From the NCBI GenBank assembly GCA_903930395.1, contig CAIYYE010000432.1, positions 1 through 8,754 of the forward strand: a DNA stretch of 8,754 nucleotides. The letters run 5' to 3'. Under the pieces are notes generated by a model. The model saw nothing but the letters and a program-made list of their open reading frames with translations. It did not search any database and was not told the DNA's origin. Source of the stretch: an uncultured beta proteobacterium. Lineage in GTDB: Bacteria; Pseudomonadota; Gammaproteobacteria; Burkholderiales; Rhodocyclaceae. Both the position numbers and the translations under genes were made by a program. Below, piece by piece: positions 1 through 5,592 of this stretch. The stretch's first letter is position 1, and every line of letters begins with the position of its first letter.

Positions 1-1
1 A

Positions 2-502
2 ATCCCGCTCGGCAGCGGCCAGATGATGCTGGCCCCGAAGATCGAAGCCAAGATGCTGCAGGAACTGGGCCTCAAGAAAACCGACAAGGTCCTCGAAATC
101 GGCACCGGCAGCGGCTACATGGCCGCCCTGCTGGCCGCCCGTGCCGAACACGTCGTCACCGTCGAATGCCGCCCGGAACTGGTCGAAACGGCCAAACAGA
201 ACCTGGAACGCGCCGGCGTGAGCAATGTCGCCGTCGAACTCGGCGACGGTGCCAAGGGCTGGTCCCAGCGCGGCCCCTACGACGCCATTGTCGTTTCCGG
301 CGCCCTGCCTGCCGTACCCGACTCCCTGCTCAAGCAACTCCGCGTCGGCGGCCGTCTGGCTGTCATCGTCGGCGAAGCCCCCGTCATGGAAGCCCAGTTG
401 ATCACCTGCACGGCTGACGGCATCTACAACACGGTCAACCTGTTCGAAACGGTCATTCCGACACTCGACGGCGTCGCGGCCAAGGCCAGTTTCTCGTTCT
501 GA
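2..502 (+). CDS. pcm: Pcm-like protein-L-isoaspartate O-methyltransferase family protein, 5' truncated by window edge
   Basis: This is a class I SAM-dependent methyltransferase of the Pcm family, which methylates L-isoaspartyl residues in damaged cytosolic proteins. The frame is open to the left edge, so the ATGs at 23 and 26 are internal. 166 residues are visible; the family is usually about 215, so roughly 50 N-terminal residues are missing. In visible numbering, SAM motif I is VLEIGTGSGY (30-39), followed by an acidic residue after the second strand (E55, in VTVEC) and PYDAIVVSGALP (92-103), a typical motif II region. The GSGQ (4-7) just before the fold is Pcm-like. However, the family hallmark GQTIS-x-P reads GQMMLAP here, so the catalytic serine is replaced and repair activity is uncertain. 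The stop codon TGA shares one base with the next gene's ATG, which suggests translational coupling. Confidence 0.85.
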   Translation: MPLGSGQMMLAPKIEAKMLQELGLKKTDKVLEIGTGSGYMAALLAARAEHVVTVECRPELVETAKQNLERAGVSNVAVELGDGAKGWSQRGPYDAIVVSGALPAVPDSLLKQLRVGGRLAVIVGEAPVMEAQLITCTADGIYNTVNLFETVIPTLDGVAAKASFSF

Positions 503-825
503 TGCAGCAGATTCGCGCACAACAACTGGCCGAATGGCTGGCCGACACCAGCCGGCCCGGCCCCGTACTGCTCGATGTGCGCGAACCGTGGGAAACCGAA
601 CTTTGCCAACTGCCGGGGTCGCAGAACGTCCCCATGCACCTGGTGCCAACGCGCTGCGACGAAATCGACCCCGAGCAGGAAATTGTCGTGATCTGCCATC
701 ATGGCGGCCGCAGCATGCAGGTCGCCATGTTTCTCGAGCGCAAGGGCTACAACACGGTCTACAACCTGATGGGCGGCGTTGAGGCATGGGCCGCCGAAGT
801 CGATTCCAACATGCGTCGTTATTGA
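502..825 (+). CDS. Single-domain rhodanese-like sulfurtransferase
   Basis: This 107-residue protein is one rhodanese domain, the usual length for single-domain (GlpE/PspE-type) members. Such enzymes move sulfane sulfur from thiosulfate or persulfides to an acceptor through a cysteine persulfide. The LLDVREPWE motif (23-31) is the conserved domain entry. The active loop is C65-H-H-G-G-R70-S, matching the C-x4-R pattern with catalytic Cys65. The GGVEAW motif (91-96) closes the domain. There is no signal peptide, so it should be cytoplasmic. The ATG overlaps the upstream stop (TGATG) and no clear Shine-Dalgarno sequence precedes it, so translation probably depends on coupling to the Pcm-like gene. 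The true sulfur acceptor cannot be read from the sequence. Confidence 0.92.
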   Translation: MQQIRAQQLAEWLADTSRPGPVLLDVREPWETELCQLPGSQNVPMHLVPTRCDEIDPEQEIVVICHHGGRSMQVAMFLERKGYNTVYNLMGGVEAWAAEVDSNMRRY

Positions 826-827
826 GG
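824..827 (+). promoter_or_regulatory. Shine-Dalgarno sequence that fixes the tolC start
   Basis: GAGG lies 5 bases before the ATG at 833 and overlaps the rhodanese stop codon. It supports the 833 start over the in-frame ATG at 779, which would add 18 hydrophilic residues ahead of the signal peptide. Confidence 0.6.
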
Positions 828-832
828 TTGGC

Positions 833-2170
833 ATGAAAAAACTCGCTTGGCTGATCGTTTCCCCGCTACTCGCTTCCCCGCTGTTTGCCGCCGACCTCAT
901 GCAGGTCTATCGCGATGCGCAGGATAACGATCCGACCTATGCAGCTGCCAGAGCGACCCGCGATGCCGGCCGTGAAAAGGCGCCGCAGAGTCTGGCTGGA
1001 CTTCTGCCCAGCCTGACCTTGTCGGGCAATACGGTCTGGAACAAAAACGAGATTTCAGTCCACAATGGCCCGACACTCTCGAAGCCCCAGTACAACTCGA
1101 ACGGTTATCAGGTAACGCTGTCGCAGCCGCTCTTCCGCTGGCAGAACTGGGTTTCCTACGACCAGTCGAAAATGCAGGTGGCACAGGCCGAAGCCAATTT
1201 CGTGCAGGCACGTCAGGATTTGATCCTGCGCGTCGCTCAAGCCTATTTCGATGCCATCTACGCCGTCGAAAATCTCAAGGCTGTGCGCGCCAACAAGACG
1301 GCCATCGCCCAGCAACTCGAATCGGCCAAGAAGAATTTCGAAGTCGGTAGCGCAACCATTACCGACTCGCACGAGGCACAGGCCCGCTACGATCTGGCCG
1401 CCGCCCAGGAAATCGCCGCCGAAAGTGATTTCGAGGTCAAGCAACATGCCTTGCAGTCGATTATCGGCAAGATGCCGGGCAATCTCGCGACCACACGCAA
1501 GGATGCCGAACTCACCATGCCGCAACCGAGCGACATGAACCAGTGGGTGGCCGCCGCCGAGCAGGGCAGCATTCCCGTGCAGATCCAGCAGGCGGCCGCC
1601 GACATCGCGGCGCGCGAAGTAGACAAGCAGCGCGCCGGCCACTATCCGACCCTTGATCTGGTGGCCAATCAGGGGCATTCAAAGTCGTATGGTTTCATTT
1701 CCGGCGTTGGCACGACGCCGTTTGACACCGACTACCAGAATATCGGGCTGCAATTGAATATCCCCTTGTTTCAGGGTGGCCTGACGGTTTCGCGCCAGCG
1801 CGAAGCAAGCGCCAACCGCATGGCTGCGCAATCCGGTCTCGAGGCGGCTCGCCGTGGCGCCGCACTGTCGGCCCGCCAGTACTATCTGGGCGTAACCAAC
1901 GGTCTGGCCCAGGTCAGGGCACTCAAGGCCGCGCTGGTTTCATCGCAATCGGCCCTCGAGTCGAACAAACTGGGCTATGAAGTCGGCGTGCGCATCAATA
2001 TCGATGTGCTGAATGCCGAGAATCAGGTCTATGTCACCCGCCGCGACCTGGCCCGGGCCACGCTCGATACGCTGCTCTCACAACTGCGCCTGAAGGCCGC
2101 GACCGGTTCGCTCGGCGAGGACGATGTCGCCCAGATCAACGCGCTGCTGGACCCGTCCAGCGCGCAATAA
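833..2170 (+). CDS. tolC: TolC-family outer-membrane efflux/type I secretion channel
   Basis: This is the outer-membrane exit duct used with inner-membrane pumps and membrane-fusion proteins for drug efflux or type I protein secretion. It has 445 residues with a clear signal peptide: MKK, a hydrophobic stretch, and a likely cleavage after LFA (residue 19), giving mature ADLMQVY. The rest shows the internal duplication of outer-membrane efflux proteins. The first half contains SQPLFRW and a long Ala/Gln-rich helix with RVAQAYFDAIYAVENL. The second half repeats the pattern with LNIPLFQGG, RQYYLGV and GVRINIDVLNAENQVY. E. coli TolC is about 490 residues, so this is a slightly shorter member of the family. 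It follows the rhodanese by 7 bases, in the same probable operon. No partner pump genes are in the window, so its substrate is unknown. The 3' end overlaps waaA on the other strand by 35 bp. Confidence 0.93.
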   Translation: MKKLAWLIVSPLLASPLFAADLMQVYRDAQDNDPTYAAARATRDAGREKAPQSLAGLLPSLTLSGNTVWNKNEISVHNGPTLSKPQYNSNGYQVTLSQPLFRWQNWVSYDQSKMQVAQAEANFVQARQDLILRVAQAYFDAIYAVENLKAVRANKTAIAQQLESAKKNFEVGSATITDSHEAQARYDLAAAQEIAAESDFEVKQHALQSIIGKMPGNLATTRKDAELTMPQPSDMNQWVAAAEQGSIPVQIQQAAADIAAREVDKQRAGHYPTLDLVANQGHSKSYGFISGVGTTPFDTDYQNIGLQLNIPLFQGGLTVSRQREASANRMAAQSGLEAARRGAALSARQYYLGVTNGLAQVRALKAALVSSQSALESNKLGYEVGVRINIDVLNAENQVYVTRRDLARATLDTLLSQLRLKAATGSLGEDDVAQINALLDPSSAQ

Positions 2171-3392
2171 GCGCCAGCATCCGCTCCGCCGCGCCCTGAT
2201 GGGCGCGGGCGAACAAGCCCGCCGCCACGCGCATGGCGGACAGTTCCGCTTTCCCGACCAACAGCCGGCTGACCGTCAGCCCGAGCATTTCCGGACTGTC
2301 GACGCGCAAGGCAGCGCCGGCCGCTATGGCATCTTCGGTCGCCTGCTTGAAATTGAAGGTATGCGGCCCGACCAGGACCGGACAATCGCAGGCCGCTGCC
2401 TCGATCAGGTTCTGCCCGCCGAGCGGTAGCAGACTGCCACCGATGAAAGCGAGATCGGCCAGCGCAAAATAGGCCGCCATCTCACCCATGCTGTCACCGA
2501 GCCAGACCTGCGTATCAGCTGTCGGCAAGCCCGCGCTGCGCTGGACGGATTTCACCCCCTGCTGCTGAAGCAAGCCGGCCACCTCGGTGAAGCGCTGGGG
2601 ATGACGCGGCACGAGCACCAGCAAGGCGTCAGCAATGGCAACCTGGCGCCACGCGTCAAGGACAAGCGACTCCTCGCCTTCGCGGGTGCTGGCAGCCAGC
2701 CAGACCGGGCGCGAGCCAATGGCCTGACGCCATTGATGGCCGAGATCGATCTTTTCCGCTGACGGCGTCACATCGAACTTGAGATTTCCGCACACTTCGA
2801 CCGGACTTGCCCCCAAACCAGCGAGTCGTTCGGCATCCCCCGAAGTCTGGGCGGCAACGCCACTCAGCGCCGCAAAGGCAGGGCCAGCCAGTGCCGAAAA
2901 ACGCGCATAGCCACGGGCCGAACGCGCGGAAAGCCGGGCGTTGGCAAGAAATATCGGCACCTGGCGACACTGGCCGGCAGCGAGCAGATTCGGCCAGAGT
3001 TCCGTTTCCATCAGGACGCCGAAGGCCGGCGAAAAATGGCGGAAAAAACGCGCCACAGCGCCCGGATAGTCGTAGGGCAGATAGGCCTGGATGACCTTGT
3101 CGCCATAGACCTGGCGCCCCGCCTCGCGACCGGTCGGCGTCATGCCCGTGAGAAGGATGCGATGCTCGGGCCAACGCGCCAGCAGGCCTTCGATCAGCGG
3201 CTGGGCAGCACGCGTTTCACCGACCGAGACGGCGTGCACCCAGATGAGCTTTGCCGGCACCGGCTGACGATAAAAGCCGTAACGCTCACCCAGATTCTGG
3301 CGATACTCGGGCTGCTTTCGCCCGCGCCAAAGGAGGCGCAGCCAGATCAGCGGCGTAATGAGGTAAAGCAGGAGCGAATAGATCAGGCGCAT
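2136..3392 (-). CDS. waaA: 3-deoxy-D-manno-octulosonic acid (Kdo) transferase
   Basis: WaaA (KdtA) transfers Kdo from CMP-Kdo onto lipid IVA at the inner face of the inner membrane, an essential early step of LPS synthesis. Its 418 residues are close to the E. coli length of 425. The N-terminus has the family's membrane anchor (YSLLLYLITPLIWLRLLWRG, residues 5-24) and the conserved GERYGFY. The VHAVSVGE motif ends in the catalytic-base glutamate (E59). METELWPNL, NARLSARS, LVPRHPQRF, GDSMGEM and the donor-site region GGSLLPLGGQNLIEAAA follow in the expected order. The start is supported by alignment with known WaaA N-termini; no Shine-Dalgarno is visible, so coupling to waaC 12 bases upstream is likely. 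Whether one or two Kdo units are added cannot be told from sequence. The last 11 codons and the stop overlap the tolC 3' end. Confidence 0.97.
   Translation of the reverse strand: MRLIYSLLLYLITPLIWLRLLWRGRKQPEYRQNLGERYGFYRQPVPAKLIWVHAVSVGETRAAQPLIEGLLARWPEHRILLTGMTPTGREAGRQVYGDKVIQAYLPYDYPGAVARFFRHFSPAFGVLMETELWPNLLAAGQCRQVPIFLANARLSARSARGYARFSALAGPAFAALSGVAAQTSGDAERLAGLGASPVEVCGNLKFDVTPSAEKIDLGHQWRQAIGSRPVWLAASTREGEESLVLDAWRQVAIADALLVLVPRHPQRFTEVAGLLQQQGVKSVQRSAGLPTADTQVWLGDSMGEMAAYFALADLAFIGGSLLPLGGQNLIEAAACDCPVLVGPHTFNFKQATEDAIAAGAALRVDSPEMLGLTVSRLLVGKAELSAMRVAAGLFARAHQGAAERMLALIARWTGPAAR
2189..2208 (+). terminator. GC-rich hairpin 18 bases after the tolC stop; possible terminator-like structure
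   Basis: CCGCGCCC (2189-2196) and GGGCGCGG (2201-2208) form a perfect 8-bp stem with a TGAT loop. There is no T tract on either side, so a classic intrinsic terminator is not supported. It lies inside the waaA coding sequence. A second stem, GCGGGC (2205-2210) with GCCCGC (2217-2222), shares bases with the first, so the two are mutually exclusive. It may slow polymerase leaving tolC or may simply reflect GC-rich codons. Confidence 0.25.
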
Positions 3393-3404
3393 GGTGCGCA
3401 GGCG

Positions 3405-4370
3405 CTAAACGACACTAGCCAGCGCTGTATCGACCGCTTTCAGGATGGTCGCATAATCCGGCGGCTGCCCCTTTTTACCGAAACTCTCGCAGTAGGCCCC
3501 ACCCTGAACAGCGGCCTGCTCGCCATCGGAGTCGCAGAATATGCCTATCGTTGGCCGCGACAAAGAGGCCGCAAAGTGCGTGAAACCGGTATCCAGCCCG
3601 ACCACGACCCGGGCGCCGGCCAGAAAGTGCGCCGCGACATCCAGGCCCATCAAGGGAGGCACCACGGCACCCGGGATCAACGCTGCGAGACGGGCGCTGC
3701 GCGCCTGTTCCTCACGGCTGCCCCAGGGCAGCGCCGCAAACATGCCGCGTTCATGAAGATAGCGCCCGAGCGCCACCCAGTAATCCTCCGACCACAACTT
3801 TTCCGGACGACTCGCCGCATGCATGAGAACGCAGTAAGGCGCGTCCGGCAGCCAGTCTGCCTTGAGCGGCTCGGCCTGAATACCGAAAACACGGGGCGTA
3901 TCGATGGCATAACCGAGGGCGCCGGCACCTACCGCCCGACAGCGATCAATGACGTGGCGGGCGCGGGAGATGGTGAGGCGCTTGTTGTAGAACAGCGCAG
4001 CCCCACCTTCCTTGATGCTGTTGCGGTCGCCGCCAACGATGCAGCCACGGGCCATCCGGGCGATGACGGCACTCTTGTAGAGTCCCTGGGTGTCGAGAAT
4101 CAGGTCGTAATCGATGGCGCGAAGCGCCGCCGAGAAAGCTTTCATTTCCTGCCAGGTAGCGACCTGACCCAACTGGCGTCGCCAACGCCGCCAGGCGACC
4201 GGGATGACCCGGTTGATGCCCGGATGCAGTGCCGGAATCGGGCTGTAGGCTTCTTCCGCCACCCAGTCGATCAGGGCATCCGGATAGTGCGCACGAATAT
4301 CGCTGACCAGCGGCAGATTGTGCACGAGGTCGCCCATCGATGACATTTTGATCAGCAGGACTTTGAGCAT
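3405..4370 (-). CDS. waaC: LPS heptosyltransferase I
   Basis: WaaC adds the first L-glycero-D-manno-heptose to Kdo2-lipid A, using ADP-heptose, in the cytoplasm. The protein has 321 residues, near the E. coli length of about 320, and is a GT-B glycosyltransferase of family 9. The N-terminus MLKVLLIKMSSMGD contains the SSMGD motif with the catalytic Asp14. Further landmarks are LDTQGLYKS (92-100), LMHAASRPEKLW (182-193), LPWGS (214-218) and the donor-site motif LDTGFTHFAA (259-268). The frame stays open 85 codons upstream of the chosen start, but that part is unlike any WaaC and covers the epimerase start on the other strand, so 4370 is preferred. AAGG lies 10 bases upstream of the ATG, a rather distant Shine-Dalgarno. 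It is the first gene of a two-gene operon with waaA and is probably read from the -10 box at 4404-4409. Confidence 0.96.
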   Translation of the reverse strand: MLKVLLIKMSSMGDLVHNLPLVSDIRAHYPDALIDWVAEEAYSPIPALHPGINRVIPVAWRRWRRQLGQVATWQEMKAFSAALRAIDYDLILDTQGLYKSAVIARMARGCIVGGDRNSIKEGGAALFYNKRLTISRARHVIDRCRAVGAGALGYAIDTPRVFGIQAEPLKADWLPDAPYCVLMHAASRPEKLWSEDYWVALGRYLHERGMFAALPWGSREEQARSARLAALIPGAVVPPLMGLDVAAHFLAGARVVVGLDTGFTHFAASLSRPTIGIFCDSDGEQAAVQGGAYCESFGKKGQPPDYATILKAVDTALASVV

Positions 4371-4403
4371 CGGCGACAGGCCTTGAAAATTCGCTAGCTG
4401 ATC

Positions 4404-4409
4404 ATTATA
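4404..4409 (-). promoter_or_regulatory. Putative -10 box of the waaC-waaA promoter
   Basis: On the minus strand these bases read TATAAT, a perfect sigma-70 -10 hexamer, in the context CGGTATAATG. Transcription would start near 4397, leaving a leader of about 27 bases before the waaC ATG. No convincing -35 hexamer lies 16-18 bases upstream, so an activator or a weak promoter is possible. It is the best -10 candidate in the divergent region. Confidence 0.55.
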
Positions 4410-4429
4410 CCGTGCGATCTTCGGTCTCC

Positions 4430-4439
4430 CGTCCGGACG
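4430..4439. repeat. Perfect 10-bp palindrome upstream of the waaC -10 box
   Basis: CGTCCGGACG is its own reverse complement. Its centre lies about 28 bases upstream of the waaC -10 box, just beyond where the -35 element would be, a plausible place for a dimeric regulator. At 10 bp in GC-rich DNA it can also occur by chance. Confidence 0.3.
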
Positions 4440-4460
4440 CCATGCACACCATGTCAATAT

Positions 4461-4488
4461 GCAGCAACAGGCCGCATTCCTTTGCTGC
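4461..4488. repeat. 7-bp inverted repeat with 14-base spacer upstream of the epimerase
   Basis: GCAGCAA (4461-4467) and TTGCTGC (4482-4488) are perfect reverse complements separated by 14 bases. The right arm ends 7 bases before the putative -10 box at 4496-4501, so the element spans the -35 region of the rightward promoter. It could be an operator with about 21 bp between arm centres (two helical turns). No regulator gene is nearby to support this. Confidence 0.3.
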
Positions 4489-4495
4489 GCTACGG

Positions 4496-4501
4496 TAAAA
4501 T
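4496..4501 (+). promoter_or_regulatory. Putative -10 box of the epimerase promoter
   Basis: TAAAAT matches the sigma-70 -10 consensus at five of six positions, in the context ACGGTAAAATCG. Transcription would begin near 4508, about 20 bases before the GTG start. No good -35 hexamer lies at the usual spacing. The rest of the divergent region 4371-4527 holds no gene that I can support. Confidence 0.4.
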
Positions 4502-4516
4502 CGCGTATCTCCCTGC

Positions 4517-4520
4517 AGGA
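4517..4520 (+). promoter_or_regulatory. Shine-Dalgarno sequence that fixes the epimerase GTG start
   Basis: AGGA, preceded by GC, lies 7 bases before the GTG at 4528. The spacing is good, and translation from this GTG gives the canonical Rossmann start MKILVTGAAGFIG. The next in-frame ATG (4567) would delete the NAD-binding loop. Confidence 0.65.
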
Positions 4521-4527
4521 CTGAATC

Positions 4528-5535
4528 GTGAAAATTCTTGTTACCGGCGCCGCCGGCTTCATCGGCATGAGCACCGCGCTGCGCCTGCTGGCGCGTGGCG
4601 ACGTGGTCGTCGGCCTCGACAACATGAACGACTACTACGAGGTGGCACTCAAGGAGAGCCGCCTGCAGCGGCTAACGTCGCAACCGGGTTTCCGTTTCAT
4701 CAAGGGCGATATCGCCGACCGCGCCGGCATGGCCAAGCTCTTTGCCGAAGAAAAGTTCGACAAGGTCATCCATCTTGCCGCCCAGGCCGGCGTCCGTTAT
4801 TCGATCCAGAACCCGCACGCCTATGTCGACAGCAATCTGGTCGGCTTCGTGAACGTGCTGGAAGGCTGCCGCCACAACCATGTACAGCATCTGGTTTACG
4901 CCTCCAGTTCGAGCGTCTATGGCGGCAACACCAAGATGCCCTTCTCCGAGCACGATAGCGTCGATCACCCGGTCAGCCTGTATGCCGCAACCAAGAAGGC
5001 CAATGAGCTGATGGCGCACACCTACAGCCACCTCTACGGCCTGCCGACCACCGGCCTGCGCTTCTTCACGGTCTATGGCCCCTGGGGCCGTCCGGACATG
5101 TCGCCCTTCCTCTTTGCCGGCGCCATTCTCAACAAGCGCCCGATCGACGTCTTCAACCACGGCAACATGCAGCGCGATTTCACCTATATCGACGACATTG
5201 TCGAAGGCGTCATCCGCAGCATGGACCGCAACGCCGAGCGCAATCCGGCCTACGTGCCGGACGATGCCGACCCGGCCACCAGCACGGCCCCCTACCGGGT
5301 GTTCAACATCGGCAACAACGACCCGGTGCAACTCCTCGACTTCATCGGCGCCATTGAATCGGCCATCGGCCAAAAGGCCGAGAAGCGCTTGCTCCCCATG
5401 CAGGATGGCGACGTCCCGGCCACCTTCGCCGACACCGCGCTGCTGAACGACTGGGTCGGTTTCGCCCCGTCCACCCCCATCCAGGAAGGCGTCAATCGCT
5501 TCGTCGCCTGGTATCGCGAGTACTATAGTATTTAG
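4528..5535 (+). CDS. NAD-dependent epimerase, probably UDP-glucuronate 4-epimerase
   Basis: This extended short-chain dehydrogenase/epimerase most likely interconverts UDP-glucuronate and UDP-galacturonate for capsule, exopolysaccharide or O-antigen synthesis in the cytoplasm. It has 335 residues, the usual length for CapI/WbnF-type enzymes. The NAD-binding loop GAAGFIG is at 7-13, LDN with Asp31 follows the second strand, and HLAAQAGVRYS is at 82-92. The catalytic residues are the serine cluster at 126-129, Tyr152 and Lys156 (YAATK). The stretch VYGPWGRPDM (182-191) is characteristic of UDP-glucuronate 4-epimerases rather than GalE. Exact substrate specificity is inferred. Translation starts at GTG. 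The last codons (TAC TAT AGT ATT TAG) are AT-rich and contain a 10-bp palindrome, unlike the rest of the gene, and run into the repeat-filled gap before glmS. Confidence 0.93.
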   Translation: MKILVTGAAGFIGMSTALRLLARGDVVVGLDNMNDYYEVALKESRLQRLTSQPGFRFIKGDIADRAGMAKLFAEEKFDKVIHLAAQAGVRYSIQNPHAYVDSNLVGFVNVLEGCRHNHVQHLVYASSSSVYGGNTKMPFSEHDSVDHPVSLYAATKKANELMAHTYSHLYGLPTTGLRFFTVYGPWGRPDMSPFLFAGAILNKRPIDVFNHGNMQRDFTYIDDIVEGVIRSMDRNAERNPAYVPDDADPATSTAPYRVFNIGNNDPVQLLDFIGAIESAIGQKAEKRLLPMQDGDVPATFADTALLNDWVGFAPSTPIQEGVNRFVAWYREYYSI

Positions 5536-5592
5536 TCGCTAGTCATTAGTTGCTAGCAAACCCCTTCCAACCCCTAAGAACTAACTACTAAC
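5532..5592. repeat. Degenerate heptamer repeat cluster forming the epimerase-glmS gap
   Basis: The gap can be read as consecutive heptamers: TTAGTCG (5532), CTAGTCA (5539), TTAGTTG (5546) and CTAGCAA (5553), a loose YTAGTYR unit. Thus 5532-5542 and 5546-5556 match at 10 of 11 positions. Next comes AACCCCT twice (5559-5565, 5569-5575). The right end, AACTAACTACTAAC (5579-5592), is the same kind of unit on the opposite strand: its complement reads GTTAGTA then GTTAGTT. TTAGTT (5546-5551) and AACTAA (5579-5584) can pair. TTGCTAGCAA (5550-5559) is a perfect palindrome. By my count 25 of the 57 intergenic bases (5536-5592) are G or C, well below the flanking genes. Function is unknown. Confidence 0.6.

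Noticed and set aside
779..832. 18-codon N-terminal extension of TolC from an upstream ATG
   Set aside because: It would place hydrophilic residues ahead of a clear signal peptide. GAGG is correctly spaced for the ATG at 833.
3036..4343. 435-codon open frame on the plus strand, antisense to waaA and waaC
   Set aside because: It lies opposite two well-recognised genes, has no recognisable domain, and its composition (rich in Arg, Gly, Ala, Asp) is what GC-rich antisense frames give. It even crosses the waaC-waaA junction.
4452..4457. Perfect minus-strand TTGACA as a -35 box for waaC
   Set aside because: The hexamer 17 bases downstream is GGACGG, not a -10, and the good TATAAT is 42 bases away.
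4371..4625. 85-codon N-terminal extension of waaC
   Set aside because: The extension is unlike any WaaC, covers the divergent promoter region and overlaps the epimerase start. MLKVLLIKMSSMGD is the canonical N-terminus.
4672..5373. 233-codon minus-strand open frame opposite the epimerase
   Set aside because: Shadow of a complete, motif-rich epimerase gene; no recognisable protein features.
5536..5592. glmS ribozyme, riboswitch or small gene in the gap before glmS
   Set aside because: The gap is only 57 bases, too short for the glmS ribozyme fold (which is a Gram-positive feature), and it contains no start codon with a plausible frame.
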